In this document: piece by piece, positions 7,177-9,137 of the stretch
Layout of the letters: the number at the start of each line of letters is the position of its first letter
Position numbering within the stretch: position 1 is the stretch's first letter
NCBI GenBank assembly: GCA_035307785.1
Contig: DATGHS010000230.1
Coordinates: 1-9,137, forward strand
Reading direction: 5' to 3'
Origin: DATGHS01 sp035307785
GTDB taxonomy: Bacteria > Planctomycetota > Planctomycetia > Gemmatales > Gemmataceae
DNA: 9,137 bases
The notes under the pieces: generated by a model
Seen by the model: the letters and a program-made list of their open reading frames with translations, nothing else
Database searches by the model: none
What the model was told of the DNA's origin: nothing
Program-made: the position numbers and the translations under genes

Positions 7177-7923
7177 TTACGGCTGAATCCTCGAAAACAA
7201 CCATGCGCCCAGCGCAATGAAGCACGCGGCGACTACCGCCAGAACCGTCACGTCCAGCGCGACGCCGAAATGCCACTGGTCGATCAGCGCGCCGCGTAGT
7301 CCGTCGATGCCGTATGACAAGGGATCAATGCTCGTGGCCACCGCCAGCACAGTGGGCAAATCAACAAGTGGAAAGATCGCGCCCGAAAGAAAGAAGATCG
7401 GCAAGACCAGGAAATTCATGATCAACTGAAAGCCCTGGAAATCGCGCAGTGATGAGCCGATCGCGGTACCGAGCGCGGTGAAGACGATGGCGATCATGGC
7501 CATGAAGAGGAAGGCAAGCGGGATGGCGGCAATGCTATGGGGCCGAAAGCCGGCCACCAAGCAAACCGTCAGCACCAGCGTGCCTTGAATCAGGGCAACG
7601 GTTGCGCCGCCCAGCGTGCGGCCAACCATGATTTGCAGCCGCGGCACCGGCGCGACCAGCGTTTCCTTCAGGAAGCCGAATTGCCGGTCCCAAAGTAGGC
7701 CCATGCCACTGAAAATCGACGTGAAAAGAATGGCCATGCCGATCACGCCCGGAGCGATGAATTGCAGATAGCTGCCCTGGCCGGATTTCTGGAAAACCGG
7801 GCCAAGCCCGAAGCCCAGGACGAGCAAGTAAAGCGTCGGCTGGCCCAGCGAAGCGATGATCTGCGGCCGGGAGCGCAGGTAGCGCTTGATTTCGCGTAGC
7901 CAAAGAATAAAGATCACATTCAT
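7177..7923 (-). CDS. ABC-2 type transporter permease (DrrB/NodJ-like)
   Basis: A 248-residue integral membrane protein with six predicted hydrophobic segments at about 21-41, 55-76, 103-124, 130-152, 166-187 and 221-244. A cytoplasmic loop reads FGFLKETLVAPVPR (82-95), the characteristic segment of ABC-2 permeases thought to contact the ATPase. This family exports drugs, polysaccharide, lipid-linked molecules or other metabolites; which one cannot be told here. ATG at 7923 is preferred over the GTG at 7938 because GGAGG (7932-7936) lies 8 nt upstream of it and would fall inside the gene with the earlier start. Its ATG overlaps the TAA of the ATPase gene as TAATG, and its own TAA abuts the methyltransferase ATG. 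One permease of half size implies a homodimer working with two ATPase subunits. Confidence 0.93.
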   Translation of the reverse strand: MNVIFILWLREIKRYLRSRPQIIASLGQPTLYLLVLGFGLGPVFQKSGQGSYLQFIAPGVIGMAILFTSIFSGMGLLWDRQFGFLKETLVAPVPRLQIMVGRTLGGATVALIQGTLVLTVCLVAGFRPHSIAAIPLAFLFMAMIAIVFTALGTAIGSSLRDFQGFQLIMNFLVLPIFFLSGAIFPLVDLPTVLAVATSIDPLSYGIDGLRGALIDQWHFGVALDVTVLAVVAACFIALGAWLFSRIQP

Positions 7924-8720
7924 TACCTGCCCCTCCACATCCGGACCATTTGCCGCATCTGCTCCGAGCCGTCGGCCTGCTCGTCGCGAATCGAGGAACC
8001 GGTCAGCGATAGAAACGCTTGCTCCAACGACTCAGCGCTGGTTTGCTGCTTCAACTCGGCCAGCGTACCCTGGGCGACGATGCGCCCATGATCGATGATG
8101 GCAATCCGCTGCGCGACGCGCTCGGCCTCATCCATGTAATGCGTGGTGAGAAACACAGTCACGCCTTCGGTCTCGTTCAGGTGCCGCACGTGAGTCCAAA
8201 GCTGATGCCGGCTCTGTGGGTCGAGACCCAGCGTCGGCTCGTCGAGGAACAGAACTTTGGGAATGTGCAAGAGGCCGCGGGCGATTTCGAGCCGTCGCTT
8301 CATGCCGCCGGAGAACTCTTTCACGCGCCGCTTCCGCTTGTCCCAAAGCTCAAACAGCGTGAGCAACGTCTGGATGCGCTCGGTGCGCAGCCGGCGCGGC
8401 ACGTGATAAAGCACGCCGTGCAGTTCCAAATTCTCGTAAGCGGTCAATTCCCCATCAAGACTCGGATCTTGGAAGACGATGCCGAAACGCTGGCGCACAT
8501 CGAGTGGTTTGCTGGCCGGATCGAGGCCGTCGATGAGCATCGTTCCGCTCGTGGGGCGAAGTAGCGTCGTCAACATCTGAATGGTGGTCGTCTTGCCGGC
8601 GCCGTTGGGACCGAGGAATGCGAAGATCTCGCCCGGTCGGACTTCGAACGAGATGTTATCGACAGCCGTAAAGTTCCCGAAGGTCTTGACCAGGTTCTGC
8701 ACTTGAATCATCGGCTGCAT
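7923..8720 (-). CDS. ABC transporter ATP-binding protein (DrrA/NodI-like)
   Basis: A 265-residue ATPase that drives the downstream ABC-2 permease from the cytoplasmic face. All motifs are intact: Walker A GPNGAGKTT (37-45), Q-loop Q84 in VFQDPSLDG, signature FSGGMKRR (136-143), Walker B VLFLDEP (156-162, E161 catalytic), D-loop GLDP (165-168) and switch H194 in LTTHYMDEAE. QDPSLD and HYMDEAE are typical of the DrrA/NodI/daunorubicin-resistance exporter group. The frame stays open upstream to the window edge, but the start at 8720 (MQPMIQVQNL) is chosen because GGAGG lies 6 nt before it (8727-8731) and the family begins here; MIQVQNL at 8711 is a second option. A 25-residue charged tail follows the usual domain end. 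It is the first gene of a three-gene operon. Confidence 0.95.
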   Translation of the reverse strand: MQPMIQVQNLVKTFGNFTAVDNISFEVRPGEIFAFLGPNGAGKTTTIQMLTTLLRPTSGTMLIDGLDPASKPLDVRQRFGIVFQDPSLDGELTAYENLELHGVLYHVPRRLRTERIQTLLTLFELWDKRKRRVKEFSGGMKRRLEIARGLLHIPKVLFLDEPTLGLDPQSRHQLWTHVRHLNETEGVTVFLTTHYMDEAERVAQRIAIIDHGRIVAQGTLAELKQQTSAESLEQAFLSLTGSSIRDEQADGSEQMRQMVRMWRGR

Positions 8721-9137
8721 AATCGTCCTCCGCGCTAAATGGGCGGGCAGCAACAGCGGCGAGTTGTCCGTTTTATTGAGAATGGACTTCGCTATCTCGC
8801 ATCGTGACTGTTTGTGGACAGAACGCAAAGCGCGCCACGGTGGAGGAAGCCGTAAGTCCCGCTCTCCCGCCGAGGGCGCACGCTGGGCGGCGATGACAAG
8901 CATTAGCTCAAATCCGCTCACGCTGCGCGCCAGCGCGCTCATCCGGGTTGACGCAAATCCTTTGTAGAATAGCGGTTCCGAACATGCGCGCCGCGCCTTC
9001 ACACAACTTGAGCTAATTGTGCGTTGAGTGGTACCTTGAGCGGGGCTCGGGGTGGTGCGTGGGGTGGTGCGTTGAGTGGTACGCATGGTGGTTCCTCTGG
9101 TTGAGCGTTGGCCGGGACCGTTCCGGCGCGCGCTTCG
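8721..9137. other. Upstream region of the ABC operon, no convincing gene
   Basis: This 417-nt stretch holds the ribosome site of the ATPase gene (GGAGG, 8727-8731), a small hairpin-forming sequence (CGCTG-CGCGC-CAGCG, 8921-8935), a 10-bp inverted pair (attagctcaa 8902-8911, ttgagctaat 9008-9017) and the tandem repeat near the edge. The ATPase frame is open throughout, giving low-complexity then arginine/serine/alanine-rich sequence without a recognisable domain, so I do not treat it as coding. A promoter for the minus-strand operon is expected here, but I could not find a well-spaced -35/-10 pair. Confidence 0.5.
9013..9108. repeat. Degenerate 12-bp tandem repeat (minisatellite)
   Basis: Eight consecutive 12-nt blocks in fixed register resemble tgagtggtgcgt. 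Two at 9049-9060 and 9061-9072 are identical (ggggtggtgcgt). Those at 9025-9036 and 9073-9084 share tgagtggtac, and the 16-bp string gtgcgttgagtggtac recurs at 9019-9034 and 9067-9082. The outer blocks at 9013-9024 and 9097-9108 are weak matches. In the open minus-strand frame the blocks read as four-residue units (RTTQ, RTTP, RTTP, SPAQ, GTTQ), but whether this is translated is unknown. The array lies about 300-390 nt upstream of the ABC operon. Confidence 0.7.

Noticed and set aside
8948..8970. Plus-strand promoter-like TTGACG and TAGAAT
   Set aside because: The spacing is 11 nt instead of about 17, and no plus-strand gene follows within the window.
9042..9067. G-quadruplex candidate (GGGG runs at 9042, 9049 and 9061)
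   Set aside because: Only three runs of four G are present and the loops are uneven; the tandem repeat explains the G-richness.
8721..9137. N-terminal extension of the ABC ATPase through the upstream region
   Set aside because: The frame is open, but the residues resemble no domain, and a strong GGAGG site and the family start point lie at 8720.

Overview
The window is about 9.1 kb of moderately GC-rich bacterial DNA, densely coding, with no sign of phage, IS, CRISPR or RNA genes. Several features point to a planctomycete (Pirellulales/Gemmatales-like). These are the MiaB variant with GFCGETEE and QSGCN instead of the usual GFPGETEE and QSGS, a long (1071-residue) GlnE, and two small secreted proteins, one carrying a calcium-loop-like DRNGNGDLTE stretch of a kind I associate with planctomycete proteins. 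The assignment comes from recalled family features, not from a search.

Left part, + strand (1-4554): the 3' part of miaB (tRNA methylthiotransferase, start lost beyond the edge) is followed after 3 nt by a complete glnE (glutamine synthetase adenylyltransferase/adenylyl-removing enzyme). The two genes lie in the same reading frame, separated by one TGA and one codon, and are probably translationally coupled.

Middle part, - strand (4551-6156): two small signal-peptide-bearing proteins of unknown function. The one next to glnE stops at an in-frame TGA (4713-4715). The same frame stays open for 53 more codons of protein-like sequence and ends at a TAG that overlaps the glnE stop in a shared CTAG. 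This is the most interesting point of the window: a recent nonsense mutation, a sequencing error, or a recoded (possibly selenocysteine) UGA. The upstream gene encodes a lipocalin-like secreted protein. A 10-bp hairpin followed by T-rich sequence sits between the two genes.

Right part, - strand (6337-8720): a compact three-gene operon, in transcription order an ABC-transporter ATPase, an ABC-2 permease and a class I SAM-dependent methyltransferase. The junctions are TAATG and TAA/ATG. This is an exporter of the DrrAB/NodIJ type plus a methyltransferase; the substrate cannot be read from the sequence. Upstream of it (8721-9137) I see no convincing gene, but a degenerate 12-bp tandem repeat lies near the window edge.
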